NCBI RefSeq assembly: GCF_033949425.1
Contig: NZ_JAXAVX010000003.1
Span: forward strand, 310,001-374,000
Origin: Patulibacter brassicae
GTDB taxonomy: Bacteria > Actinomycetota > Thermoleophilia > Solirubrobacterales > Solirubrobacteraceae
Direction: 5' to 3'
DNA length: 64,000 nucleotides
In this document: positions 23,809-32,152 of the stretch, piece by piece
Position numbering within the stretch: the stretch's first letter is position 1
Layout of the letters: each line of letters begins with the position of its first letter
Made by a program: the position numbers and the translations under genes
The notes under the pieces: model-generated
What the model saw: only the letters and a program-made list of their open reading frames with translations
Databases searched by the model: none
What the model was told of the DNA's origin: nothing

Positions 23809-25640
23809 CAGTCGAGCCACGCGTCCCGGGTCTCCAGCATCGTCCGGTCGCGCGCGGCGAGCAGGTCGAGCTGCGGGCCGGTCCGCGGCAGCTCGTGGCG
23901 GAAGTAGTACCGCGCGGCCTGCCGCTTGCCGTCGTGGAAGTCGCCCTCCCGGCCGGCGGTCGCCAGCCACTGCTCGAGCCAGATCCAGGCGACGACGAGG
24001 TGCCCGGCGGCCTCGAGGTACGCCGTGGCGTTCGCCAGCGCGACCTCGGCCCCGGCGGGGCCGTCGCCCCACAGGATCCCGGTGACCTCCAGCAGCCGCT
24101 CGAGCGTCCCGGCGAGCGCGTCGGCGAGCTGGGCCGCCTCGCCGCCCTCGTGCCGGGCCCGCGCGACGGTCGCGCCGATCGTCTCGGCCAGGAGCGCCAG
24201 CCCGGCGCCGCGCTGCATCGTGACCTTGCGGCCGAGCAGGTCGAGCGCCTGGATCCCGTGCGTGCCCTCGTGGATCGGGTTCAGGCGGTTGTCGCGGTAG
24301 TGCTGCTCGACCTCGTAGTCGCGGGTGTAGCCGTAGCCGCCGTGGACCTGGATCGCCAGCGCGTTGGCCTCCAGGCACCACTGCGACGGCCACGACTTCG
24401 CGATCGGGGTGAGGACCTCCAGCAGCAGCCGCGCCCGGGCGCGGGCCTCCGCGTCGTCCAGGCTGCGCTCGTCGTCGACGAGCTTCGCGCAGTACATGAG
24501 CAGCCCGAGGCCGCCCTCGACGTAGCTCTTCTGCGCCAAGAGCATCCGGCGCACGTCGGGGTGCTCGACGATCGGGGACTGCGGCGCGGCGGGGTCCTTC
24601 GCCCCCAGTGGCCGGCCCTGCGGCCGCTCGCGGGCGTAGCGCAGCGCCTTGCGGTAGCCCGTCGACCCGAGGGCCACGGCGCCGAGGCCGACGCCGATCC
24701 GGGCCTCGTTCATCATGTGGAACATCCCGGCGAGGCCCTGTCCCGGCTCGCCGACGATCCACCCCACCGCGCCGGGCGCGCCGCCCGGCCGCTGCCCGCC
24801 CTCGCCGAAGGCCAGCACGGTGTTCACCGTGCCGCGCCAGCCCATCTTGTGGTTCAGGCCGACGAGCGCGACGTCGTTGCGCTCGCCGATCGATCCGCCG
24901 TCCTCGAGGAGGAAGCGGGGGACGAGGGAGAGCGAGATCCCCTTGGTGCCCGCGGGCGCGTCGGGGAGCTTCGCGAGCACGAGGTGCACGATGTTCTCCG
25001 TCAGCTCGTGCTCGCCGCCGGAGATCCACATCTTCGAGCCGAAGAGGCGGAAGCTCCCGTCGGCCTGCGGCTCCGCGCGCGTGGCGATGTCGCCCAGCGA
25101 CGAGCCGGCCTGCGTCTCCGAGAGGCACATCGTCCCGGCGAAGCGGCCCTCCGCGATCGGCGGCACCCAGGTGGCGATCTGCTCCTCCGACCCGGTGGCG
25201 AGCAGGAGGTTCGCGGCCGCCGTGGCGATCATCGGGTACGCCGCGGTGCCGACGTTCGCCGCCTGCTGCCACGCGAGCGCCGCCTGCGAGATCGTCGTCG
25301 GCAGGTTCATGCCGCCGACCTCCTCCGGCAGCGCCAGCCCGCCAAAGCCGGCCTCGGCGTAGGCGGCGAGCGCCTCGCGCACCCCCTCGACGAGCACGAC
25401 GCGACCGTCCTGGTCGACGTGCGGCTCGTGCTCGTCGGCGGCGCGGTTGTGCGGTGCGAACCGCTCGACGGCGAGCCGCTCCGCGAGCGCGAGGACCTCG
25501 TCGTAGAGCTCGGCCGACTGCCCCGCGAACGCCTCGCGCTCCGCGAGCGCGGCGACGTCGAGCCAGTCGTGCAGGAGGAAGCGCAGGTCGCGCCGGGACA
25601 GCAGCGTGCCCTGGTCGGTGGTGGTCTCGGTCGTGGCCAT
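23808..25640 (-). CDS. long-form acyl-CoA dehydrogenase (DmdC-like)
   Basis: 610 residues, the length of the ~600-residue acyl-CoA dehydrogenases with an extra C-terminal helical domain, such as DmdC (3-methylmercaptopropionyl-CoA dehydrogenase). The flavoprotein oxidises an acyl-CoA at the alpha-beta bond and passes electrons to ETF. Visible: MCLSETQAGSSLGDI (FAD/substrate loop), KMWISGGEHEL, the CoA-side GGYGYTRDYEVEQHYRDNRL motif, and the catalytic base Glu458 in NPIHEGTHGIQALDLLGRK. The ATG has GGAGGGACTGCACG in front and a TAGGCT -10 upstream. It overlaps a small membrane protein gene. The acyl group cannot be named from sequence. Confidence 0.92.
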   Translation of the reverse strand: MATTETTTDQGTLLSRRDLRFLLHDWLDVAALAEREAFAGQSAELYDEVLALAERLAVERFAPHNRAADEHEPHVDQDGRVVLVEGVREALAAYAEAGFGGLALPEEVGGMNLPTTISQAALAWQQAANVGTAAYPMIATAAANLLLATGSEEQIATWVPPIAEGRFAGTMCLSETQAGSSLGDIATRAEPQADGSFRLFGSKMWISGGEHELTENIVHLVLAKLPDAPAGTKGISLSLVPRFLLEDGGSIGERNDVALVGLNHKMGWRGTVNTVLAFGEGGQRPGGAPGAVGWIVGEPGQGLAGMFHMMNEARIGVGLGAVALGSTGYRKALRYARERPQGRPLGAKDPAAPQSPIVEHPDVRRMLLAQKSYVEGGLGLLMYCAKLVDDERSLDDAEARARARLLLEVLTPIAKSWPSQWCLEANALAIQVHGGYGYTRDYEVEQHYRDNRLNPIHEGTHGIQALDLLGRKVTMQRGAGLALLAETIGATVARARHEGGEAAQLADALAGTLERLLEVTGILWGDGPAGAEVALANATAYLEAAGHLVVAWIWLEQWLATAGREGDFHDGKRQAARYYFRHELPRTGPQLDLLAARDRTMLETRDAWLD

Positions 25641-25672
25641 CGTGCAGTCCCTCCGGGATCGTCGCGCCCGCG

Positions 25673-25678
25673 AGCCTA
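25673..25678 (-). promoter_or_regulatory. probable -10 of the acyl-CoA dehydrogenase gene (TAGGCT)
   Basis: TAGGCT on the minus strand, 32 nt before the ATG, giving a leader of about 25 nt that contains the GGAGGG ribosome binding site. Confidence 0.45.
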
Positions 25679-25739
25679 CGCCGCCGCGGGCGCGGCGTCG
25701 CCGGACCCGGTCGCCGCGGCCGGCCGCCCGGCGCGATGC

Positions 25740-26948
25740 TCAGCCGGTCCCCGTGCCGGAGCGGCCCTCGACGATCGCCAGCGCCGCCTCGACCTCGCGG
25801 GTGCGCTCGTCCAGGCGGTGGCCGAGCAGGGCCTCGGCGCGGCGCAGGCGACGGGTGACCGTGTTGCGGTGCAGGCCGAGCGCGAGGGCGGCGCGGGACC
25901 GGTCCTGGCCGCAGGCCAGCAGCGCGGCGAGCGTCGCGCGCAGCTCGGCGGGACCCGGGCCGTCGGCGGCGAGGGGGCCGAGCTCCTCGGCCGCGAAGCG
26001 GCGGGCGCCCTCCGGGTCGGCGAGCAGGAGGACGAGCAGCGCGACGTCCCGGTACGCGACGAGGCCCCGGCGACCGGCCGGGACCGCGCGCTCGGCGCGC
26101 CGCGCCTGCTCGTGCGCGGCGGCGAAGCCGTCCGGGCCACGACCGGGCTCGGAGACCGTCGCACCGAGCTCGAGCCGCCGCAGCGCCTCGTCGAGCGTCG
26201 CACGCTCGCGGGCGTCGAGCGGGGCGTCGCGGGTGATCCAGGCCGCCGGCCGCCCGTCCGCGCCCGGGGCGATCAGCGGCCGACCGCGCGCGAGCGGCCG
26301 CAGCACGTCGCGGACCTGCTCGGCGATGAGCGCGGCATGGTGGTCGCCGTCCTCGCGCGCCGAGCGCAGCGCGAGCGCCACGTGCGGGCCGTCGAGGCGG
26401 TAGGCGAGCAGCCGCTCGGCCTCGTCGCGGTCGACGGCCTCGCCGGCGAGGATCCGCCGGACGGTCGCGCTGGCGCGCGCGACGTTCGTGCGGACGGCCT
26501 GCTCGCGCTCGCGCTGGTACGTCGCGGTGACGTCGCGCATGACGTCGTCGACGAACCGGAACGAGAGGCCGATGAGGTCGCCGAGCTCGCCCGGCGCGTC
26601 CTCGAGCTCGGCCTCCGCCGCCAGCCGCGAGGCGATCGCCACGACCGCCTCCTGCCCCAGCCGGTACGAGCGCAGGACGTCGGCGAGCGGCACGTCGCGG
26701 CTCGCCAGCCGCAGCGCGTAGGCGGTGGTGGCCGCCGGCGCGCGGTAGCGCTCGCGCAGGCCGACGCGCAGCGCGTCGCGGAACTCGACGAGCAGCGCGC
26801 GGCTGCCGACCCGGGCGAGCTCGGCGAGCTCGTCGTGCGCGAGCATCCCCGGCAGCTCCGCGTCGACGCGCTGCACGACCCGCGCCGCGTAGTCGTCGGC
26901 GTGGGCGGTGAGGTCGTCGGTGACGAGCTGACGGAGGCGCGGAGGCAT
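25740..26948 (-). CDS. PucR/CdaR-type regulator of the divergent Ldi/BVMO operon
   Basis: 402 residues from ATG at 26948. The first ~170 residues are helical (LRQLVTDDLTAHADDYAARV, FRFVDDVMRDVTATYQRERE), like the other PucR protein at 5288; then a degenerate GGDEF-like central region; then the PucR HTH with DRSRAALALGLHRNTVTRRLRRAE. These one-component regulators commonly act beside the catabolic operon they control. It is divergent from the SDR-BVMO-Ldi operon, and a perfect 17-bp palindrome lies 6 nt upstream of its start, overlapping a CAGACT -10-like hexamer, which suggests autoregulation. Confidence 0.88.
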   Translation of the reverse strand: MPPRLRQLVTDDLTAHADDYAARVVQRVDAELPGMLAHDELAELARVGSRALLVEFRDALRVGLRERYRAPAATTAYALRLASRDVPLADVLRSYRLGQEAVVAIASRLAAEAELEDAPGELGDLIGLSFRFVDDVMRDVTATYQREREQAVRTNVARASATVRRILAGEAVDRDEAERLLAYRLDGPHVALALRSAREDGDHHAALIAEQVRDVLRPLARGRPLIAPGADGRPAAWITRDAPLDARERATLDEALRRLELGATVSEPGRGPDGFAAAHEQARRAERAVPAGRRGLVAYRDVALLVLLLADPEGARRFAAEELGPLAADGPGPAELRATLAALLACGQDRSRAALALGLHRNTVTRRLRRAEALLGHRLDERTREVEAALAIVEGRSGTGTG

Positions 26949-26953
26949 CGCCG

Positions 26954-26970
26954 TGGTGCAGTCTGCACCA
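26954..26970. promoter_or_regulatory. perfect 17-bp palindrome, candidate PucR operator
   Basis: TGGTGCAGTCTGCACCA: two perfect 8-bp arms around one T. It lies between the PucR start (26948) and the SDR start (27037) and covers the CAGACT hexamer that is the likely -10 of the PucR gene. Confidence 0.65.
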
Positions 26971-27036
26971 GAACGGCGTAGCCGTGGGGCGCGTTGCCCC
27001 TTCGCACGGGGCAGGGCGCCCGGGAGGCTGTCACGC

Positions 27037-27891
27037 ATGACGGAACGCTCCTCGCTCGCCGGCCGCACGGTCGCGATCACCGGCGCCGCGCGCGGGCTCG
27101 GCCTCGCGACCGCCCGCGAGCTCTCCCGCCGCGGCGCGCTCGTCGTGCTCGGCGACCTCGACGCCGACCTCGCCCGCGAGGAGGCCGCCGTCCTCGACGG
27201 GATCGGCCTGCCCCTCGACGTCACCGACGACGCGTCGTTCGCCGGGTTCCTCGCCCAGGCGGCGGAGCACGGCGGCCGGGTGGACGTGCTCGTGAACAAC
27301 GCCGGGATCATGCCGACCGGCCCGTTCCTCGAGCAGGACGACGACCTGCTGCGGCGGCTCTACGAGATCAACGTCCTCGGCGTCGCCCGCGGGGTGCGCC
27401 TGGCGCTGCCGGCGATGCTCGCCCGCCGCTCGGGCGAGATCGTGAACGTCGCCTCGATCGCGGGACGGACCGTCGCCGCCGGGATGGCGAGCTACTGCGG
27501 CACGAAGCACGCCGTCGTCGGCATGACCCGCGCGCTGCGGCGCGAGCATCACGGCTCCGGCGTCGGCTTCACGCTCGTCATGCCGTCGTTCGCCAACACG
27601 CGGATCACCGCGGGCGCCGTGTCGGGGCTGATCCCGGTCGCCCAGCCCCACCAGGTCGGTCGGGGGATCGCCGACGCGCTCGAGCGCGGCCGGCGCGACC
27701 TCGTCGTGCCGCGCTCCGCCGGCGTCATGGTCCGCCTCACCGAGCTCCTGCCGCGCGGGATCGCCGACGCGACCGCGCGCCGGCTCGGGGCCGACCTCAT
27801 GTTCCTCGACGAGCAGGGGCGCAACCGCAACGCGGGCATCTCGCCGACCGGCGAGGCGCCCGTCGCGCCGCCGTCCGGGAGCCCGCGATGA
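27037..27891 (+). CDS. short-chain dehydrogenase/reductase
   Basis: 284 residues, classical SDR. The NAD(P)-binding loop is TGAARGLGLA near residue 15, with acidic GDLDADLA after strand 2 suggesting NAD; NNAG is near 88; catalytic Ser in VNVASIAG and the YxxxK in ASYCGTKHAVVG follow. The C-terminus carries an extra ~40 residues. A GGGAGG ribosome binding site precedes the ATG. It is the first gene of a five-gene run in which all but the last junction are ATGA overlaps. In a terpenoid pathway an SDR would oxidise an alcohol to the ketone or aldehyde used by the BVMO or next enzyme; the substrate is inferred only. Confidence 0.9.
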   Translation: MTERSSLAGRTVAITGAARGLGLATARELSRRGALVVLGDLDADLAREEAAVLDGIGLPLDVTDDASFAGFLAQAAEHGGRVDVLVNNAGIMPTGPFLEQDDDLLRRLYEINVLGVARGVRLALPAMLARRSGEIVNVASIAGRTVAAGMASYCGTKHAVVGMTRALRREHHGSGVGFTLVMPSFANTRITAGAVSGLIPVAQPHQVGRGIADALERGRRDLVVPRSAGVMVRLTELLPRGIADATARRLGADLMFLDEQGRNRNAGISPTGEAPVAPPSGSPR

Positions 27892-28304
27892 GCGCGCCCG
27901 CCGTCCCGCCGCGCCGGCCCGGGCCGCGCGCCCTCCTGCCGGCCGACGCCGCCACGACGGTCGCGGCGATCGCCCTCGGCGCGCTGGCCACGACGCTCGT
28001 CGTGCTGCTGCTCGCGGCGCTCGGCGGCGCCGCGGTCGAGGGTCCGACCACCGGCCTCCTCGCCGTCCCGGTCCTCGCCGCCCTGGCGCTGCGCGCGCCC
28101 GGCGCGCTCGTCGCCGCCACGACGACGGCGCCCGGCCTGCTCGCGCTCGGCGCGGCGTGGACCGTCCTGCCGCTCGTCGACCACCACCTGCTCGGGGCCG
28201 TCGCGATCAGCGGCGCCCCCGCCGACCTCGCCTTCCACGTCGCCGGCTGGAGCGCGCTGCTCGCCTCCGCCCGGCTCGGCCGCCACCAGGAGCCCGCACG
28301 ATGA
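27888..28304 (+). CDS. small integral membrane protein of the Ldi operon
   Basis: 138 residues, starting inside the SDR stop (ATGA) and itself overlapping the BVMO start. Hydrophobic stretches at about 20-48, 53-70, 72-92 and 112-128 suggest three or four membrane helices, with a Pro/Arg-rich N-terminus. There are no recognisable motifs. Tight coupling on both sides implies it is made with the SDR and BVMO; it could be a permease-like helper or an anchor for the pathway. Not recognised. Confidence 0.7.
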   Translation: MSAPAVPPRRPGPRALLPADAATTVAAIALGALATTLVVLLLAALGGAAVEGPTTGLLAVPVLAALALRAPGALVAATTTAPGLLALGAAWTVLPLVDHHLLGAVAISGAPADLAFHVAGWSALLASARLGRHQEPAR

Positions 28305-29860
28305 CCACCACCTCCACGACCACCCGCACGCGGGTCGCGATCGTCGGCGCCGGCTTCGGCGGCCTCGCGATGGCGATCGAGCTGCAGCGCGCCGGGATCG
28401 ACGACTACGTCGTGCTCGAGCGCGCCGACCACGTCGGCGGCGTCTGGCAGGCGAACTCCTACCCCGGCGCGGCCTGCGACGTGCCGTCGGTGATCTACCA
28501 GTTCTCCTACGCGCTGAAGGTCGACTGGTCCCGCCGCTTCGGCTCCCAGGCCGAGATCCGCCAGTACCTCCACGACGTCGCCGACGAGCAGGGCGTGCTG
28601 CCCCACGTCCGCTACGGGCGCGAGGTCACCGAGGCGACCTTCGACGAGGGCGCCGGGCGCTGGCGCGTGTCCACGACGACCGGCGAGGTCTACGACGCGC
28701 AGGTCCTCCTCTGCGCCACCGGGCAGCTCTCCCGCCCGCGGATCCTCGACCTGCCCGGCCGCGAGGCGTTCGAGCAGGCCGGCGGGATCGACTTCCACTC
28801 CGCGGAGTGGGACCACGACGTCGACCTCACCGGCAAGCGGGTCGTCGTCGTCGGCGGGGGCGCGTCGGCGATCCAGGTCGTGCCGGCGATCGCCGACCGC
28901 ACGCGGCACCTGACCGTCGTGCAGCGCTCGCCGAGCTGGGTCGTGGGCAAGTACGACCGGGCGCCGTCCGGGCTGGAGAAGGCGCTGCTGCGGCGCTTCC
29001 CGTCGCTGCACCGCCGCTACCGCGACGCGATGTGGTGGTGGTTCGAGTCGCGCTTCCCGCTGACGAAGCGCCGGATGGATCCGCTGCGCAAGGGCTGGGA
29101 GGCGTTCCTGCGCTGGAAGATCGAGCGGACCGTCGGCCCGGAGAAGGCGGCCGCGGCGACCCCGGACTACCCGCTGGGCTGCAACCGGATCCTCCTCTCC
29201 TCGCAGTGGTTCCGGACGCTCGCGCGGCCCGACGTCGACGTCCGCCGCACCGCCGTGACCGCGCTGCGCGCCGGGGGCGTGACCCTGGCCGACGGGACCG
29301 AGGTCGACGCCGACGTCGTCGTCTGGTGCACCGGCTTCACCGCCACGGAGTACCTCGCCCCGATCCGGATCGTCGGCCGCGACGGCGTCGAGATCCGCGA
29401 CGCGTGGCGGGACGGCCCGGAGGCCTACCTCGGCCTCGCGACCCCCGGCTTCCCGAACCTCTTCATGAGCTACGGCCCGAACACCGGGTCGCTGACGAAC
29501 ACGATCGTCTGGCTGCTCGAGCGCCAGGCCGCGTACGCCCGCCAGGCCGTCGAGCACGTCGGGCGCACGGGCGGCTGGGTCGACGTGCGGCGCGGCGTCC
29601 ACGACGCGTTCAACGACGAGCTGCAGCAGCGGCTGCAGGGCACGGTCTTCACCCGCCCCTGCCCCGGCTGGTACACGACGGAGGCGGGCAAGGTCACGCA
29701 GGTCTGGGTCGGCTCGCACGTCGAGTACGGCCGCCGCACGCGGGTCTTCGACCCGGGGATCTACGAGCACGGCGGCGGCGCGTTCGCCCGCGACGCCGGG
29801 ACGGGCGGCGCGGGGACCACCTCCGCCGCGCCGCACGCCTCCGCGGAGGTCTCGGCATGA
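28301..29860 (+). CDS. flavin monooxygenase, Baeyer-Villiger type
   Basis: 519 residues. The N-terminal FAD motif is GAGFGG with the acidic strand end VVLERAD. GGVWQANSYPGAACDVPS is the BVMO GxWxxNxYPGxxCDxPS region. The second Rossmann motif is VVVGGGASAIQ. The position of the BVMO fingerprint FxGxxxHxxxW reads FHSAEWDHDVDLTGK, an atypical form. The C-terminal ATG motif is DVVVWCTGF. Such NADPH-dependent enzymes insert oxygen next to a ketone or oxidise heteroatoms. Overlaps upstream and downstream are both ATGA. A second, clearly diverged BVMO lies at 44135. Confidence 0.92.
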   Translation: MTTTSTTTRTRVAIVGAGFGGLAMAIELQRAGIDDYVVLERADHVGGVWQANSYPGAACDVPSVIYQFSYALKVDWSRRFGSQAEIRQYLHDVADEQGVLPHVRYGREVTEATFDEGAGRWRVSTTTGEVYDAQVLLCATGQLSRPRILDLPGREAFEQAGGIDFHSAEWDHDVDLTGKRVVVVGGGASAIQVVPAIADRTRHLTVVQRSPSWVVGKYDRAPSGLEKALLRRFPSLHRRYRDAMWWWFESRFPLTKRRMDPLRKGWEAFLRWKIERTVGPEKAAAATPDYPLGCNRILLSSQWFRTLARPDVDVRRTAVTALRAGGVTLADGTEVDADVVVWCTGFTATEYLAPIRIVGRDGVEIRDAWRDGPEAYLGLATPGFPNLFMSYGPNTGSLTNTIVWLLERQAAYARQAVEHVGRTGGWVDVRRGVHDAFNDELQQRLQGTVFTRPCPGWYTTEAGKVTQVWVGSHVEYGRRTRVFDPGIYEHGGGAFARDAGTGGAGTTSAAPHASAEVSA

Positions 29861-31848
29861 GCACCGTCGAGCGGCCCGCCCAGGGCGACCCGACCACCAC
29901 CGGCGAGCCCGCCTGGCTGCGTCCCGAGGACGCGCTGCGCGAGCCCGGGATCGCGCGCCTGCCCGCCCGCGACCGCCCGGACGGCCCCGTCACGACCGCG
30001 CGCCTGCGCCGCACCGTCGCGGCGTACGCGGCGGTCGCCGGGACCGGCGCCGTCGTCGCGCGCCTCGCGGGCCGTCGCGGCGCCGCGAACGCGGCGCTCG
30101 GGCTCGTCGCCCCCGGCGCCGGCTACCTCAGCGGCGGGCGACCGCTCGCCTGGGCCGGGACGCAGGTCGGGTTCGGGCTCTCGCTCGTCGCCTGGCTCGG
30201 CTCGGGGAACATCGTCGCTCCCGCCGCCGCGTGGCTCGGCAGCGCGGCGCACGCCGGCCGCTCCGGGGTGCGGTGGCGCGGTGCCCGGACGGTCGTCCCG
30301 GCCGCCGCGGGCGCGGCGATCGCCGGGGCTGCGGTGGCCCGCGAGCGCGCCCACCGCCGCGCGATCGAGCGCCGTGCCGCCCGCGACCGGTTCCTCGACG
30401 AGCGCCGCGCCGCGGTCGACGTGCGCGTCAGCGCGGCGTCGGCGCCGGCCCCGGAGGCGGGGCCGGAGCTCACCCCGGACGAGCTCGCGCACGCCCGCTG
30501 GGTGCTCGATCGGGCGTTGCAGCCGACCGCGTCGTTCGAGGGCTTCGACAAGATCGAGCAGTTCCAGACGAGCTCGATCCGGTACCAGCTCACGACGCTC
30601 GGCCACGCGCTCTCGACGATGCAGTTCGCGCGCACGCCGGCGTTCCACGGGTACCTCAGCGCCGCGCAGCGGAACATGATCCGCAAGTGGGAGGAGCGGA
30701 TCAACTGGTCCTACTGGGCGAAGGAGAGCGCCTGGGGGCACCTGCGCCACAACCCGGACCCGGTCCCGCGGGACAACATCATGCTCACCGGCTGGCTCGG
30801 GTACCAGATCGCCAGCTACGTCTCCAACACCGGCGACGACTGCTTCTCGAAGCCGGGCTCGATCACCTTCCGCCACCCGCGCGGACCCGAGTACGCCTAC
30901 GACCTGCACTCGATCGTCGGCGCGCTCGTGGAGAACTTCGAGCGGTCGGACTTCACGCTCTACCCGTGCGAGCCGAACTGGATCTACGCGCTCTGCAACG
31001 GCTACGGGATCCTGCCGCTGCCGATCCACGACCGGCTCTTCGGCACGGACCACGCCGAGCGGCTGCTGCCGCGCTTCCGGCGCGGGTTCGAGGACGAGTT
31101 CCTCTCCGTCGACGGGCGCACGGTCGGCATCCGGTCCTCGCTCACCGGCCTCTCGATCCCGGCGATGACGTCGATCCTCTCGGACGCCGCGGTCATCTGG
31201 CAGCTCGCGCCGGTCTTCCCCGACCTCTCCCGCGCGCTGTACGAGATCGTCCGCCACGAGTGGATCCGGATCCCCGCCGATGGCCCGGTCCAGATCGACA
31301 TGAAGGGCTGGGACCGGATCGACACCGGCAACTACCAGCCGGTGCCGGCGACGGCGTTCGCCGCGATCCGCTGGGCGGCGCTGGAGATGGGCGACACGGA
31401 GCTCGCCACGCGCCTGGGCGCCGACGGCGAGGCGCAGCTGGACCCGGTCGTCGAGGGCGGCGTGAAGCACTACCGCGCGGCGAGCACGCTGAGCAACGGG
31501 GCGCTCTTCGGCGCCCAGGTCGCCAACCCCGCCGGCCACCGCCACCGCGTCGCCCACGGGCTGCCGGAGGCGTGGGCGACCGGTCCGCTGCTCGACGGCT
31601 GCGCCTACCCGGACGTCCTCGTCGCCCGCGCCGTCTCGGACGGGCGGGACCTGCGGCTCGTCCTGCGCCCCGGCCGCGCCGGCGGCAGCGGTCGTCAACC
31701 GCTGGCGCTGAAGCGGCTGCGCGCCGGTGCCCGCTACCGGCTCACCGGCGCGGTCGAGGAGGCGCTCGTCGCCGACGAGCGCGGCGAGGCGACCGTCCAC
31801 GTCGACCTCGACGACCGCGTGGCCCTCGCCATCACGCCGGAGGACTGA
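29857..31848 (+). CDS. linalool dehydratase/isomerase-family protein with N-terminal membrane domain
   Basis: 663 residues. The first ~165 are not enzyme: two or three hydrophobic stretches (about 47-62, 86-131, 145-166) including the phrase PGAGYLSGGRPLAW, then an Arg-rich linker. From about residue 205 the protein looks like the Ldi domain, an (alpha/alpha)6 barrel with many Trp/Tyr/Asn. PCEPNWIYALCNGYG gives two cysteines, Cys371 and Cys380, nine apart, the same spacing I recall for catalytic Cys171/Cys180 of Castellaniella Ldi, with the same CEP start. That enzyme interconverts linalool with myrcene and geraniol. The last ~90 residues form a beta-rich extension. A membrane-tethered version fits lipophilic substrates. 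Family call is from memory of motifs, not alignment. Confidence 0.75.
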   Translation: MSTVERPAQGDPTTTGEPAWLRPEDALREPGIARLPARDRPDGPVTTARLRRTVAAYAAVAGTGAVVARLAGRRGAANAALGLVAPGAGYLSGGRPLAWAGTQVGFGLSLVAWLGSGNIVAPAAAWLGSAAHAGRSGVRWRGARTVVPAAAGAAIAGAAVARERAHRRAIERRAARDRFLDERRAAVDVRVSAASAPAPEAGPELTPDELAHARWVLDRALQPTASFEGFDKIEQFQTSSIRYQLTTLGHALSTMQFARTPAFHGYLSAAQRNMIRKWEERINWSYWAKESAWGHLRHNPDPVPRDNIMLTGWLGYQIASYVSNTGDDCFSKPGSITFRHPRGPEYAYDLHSIVGALVENFERSDFTLYPCEPNWIYALCNGYGILPLPIHDRLFGTDHAERLLPRFRRGFEDEFLSVDGRTVGIRSSLTGLSIPAMTSILSDAAVIWQLAPVFPDLSRALYEIVRHEWIRIPADGPVQIDMKGWDRIDTGNYQPVPATAFAAIRWAALEMGDTELATRLGADGEAQLDPVVEGGVKHYRAASTLSNGALFGAQVANPAGHRHRVAHGLPEAWATGPLLDGCAYPDVLVARAVSDGRDLRLVLRPGRAGGSGRQPLALKRLRAGARYRLTGAVEEALVADERGEATVHVDLDDRVALAITPED

Positions 31849-31850
31849 CC

Positions 31851-32024
31851 ATGTGCCCCGCCTGCATCGCGATCGCCGGCCTCGTGGCGACCGTCTTCCG
31901 GCCCTGGCGCGCGCGGCGCAAGGCCGAGCGCGACGCCGCCGCGGCGGCGTGGCGGGCGGACGCCACGCGAGCCCCCGACGCCCCGTCGTCGGCGTCGCGC
32001 TGGCCGGGCGCCGGCACGGCCTGA
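31851..32024 (+). CDS. 57-residue CPxC microprotein
   Basis: It starts 2 nt after the Ldi-family stop, so re-initiation is likely. The N-terminus MCPACIAIAGLVATVF places a CPxC pair at the start of a short hydrophobic helix; the rest is Arg/Ala-rich and polar. The Cys pair could bind a metal or be redox active. Last gene of the operon. Not recognised. Confidence 0.55.
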   Translation: MCPACIAIAGLVATVFRPWRARRKAERDAAAAAWRADATRAPDAPSSASRWPGAGTA

Positions 32025-32137
32025 ACCGGGCGCCGGCGCACGGGCCGCCGACCTGCCCGGACCGCAGCGCGCTCGGGTTCCGCCGTCGCGCGGGGCGACC
32101 AGCGGCCCGGAAGGCCGCGACGGGCGCGACCTGGGTC

Positions 32138-32143
32138 TACGCT
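32138..32143 (+). promoter_or_regulatory. probable -10 of the KdpD-like kinase gene (TACGCT)
   Basis: TACGCT ends 6 nt before an in-frame GTG (32150) and 9 nt before the ATG (32153). Confidence 0.45.
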
Positions 32144-32152
32144 GCCGCGGTG

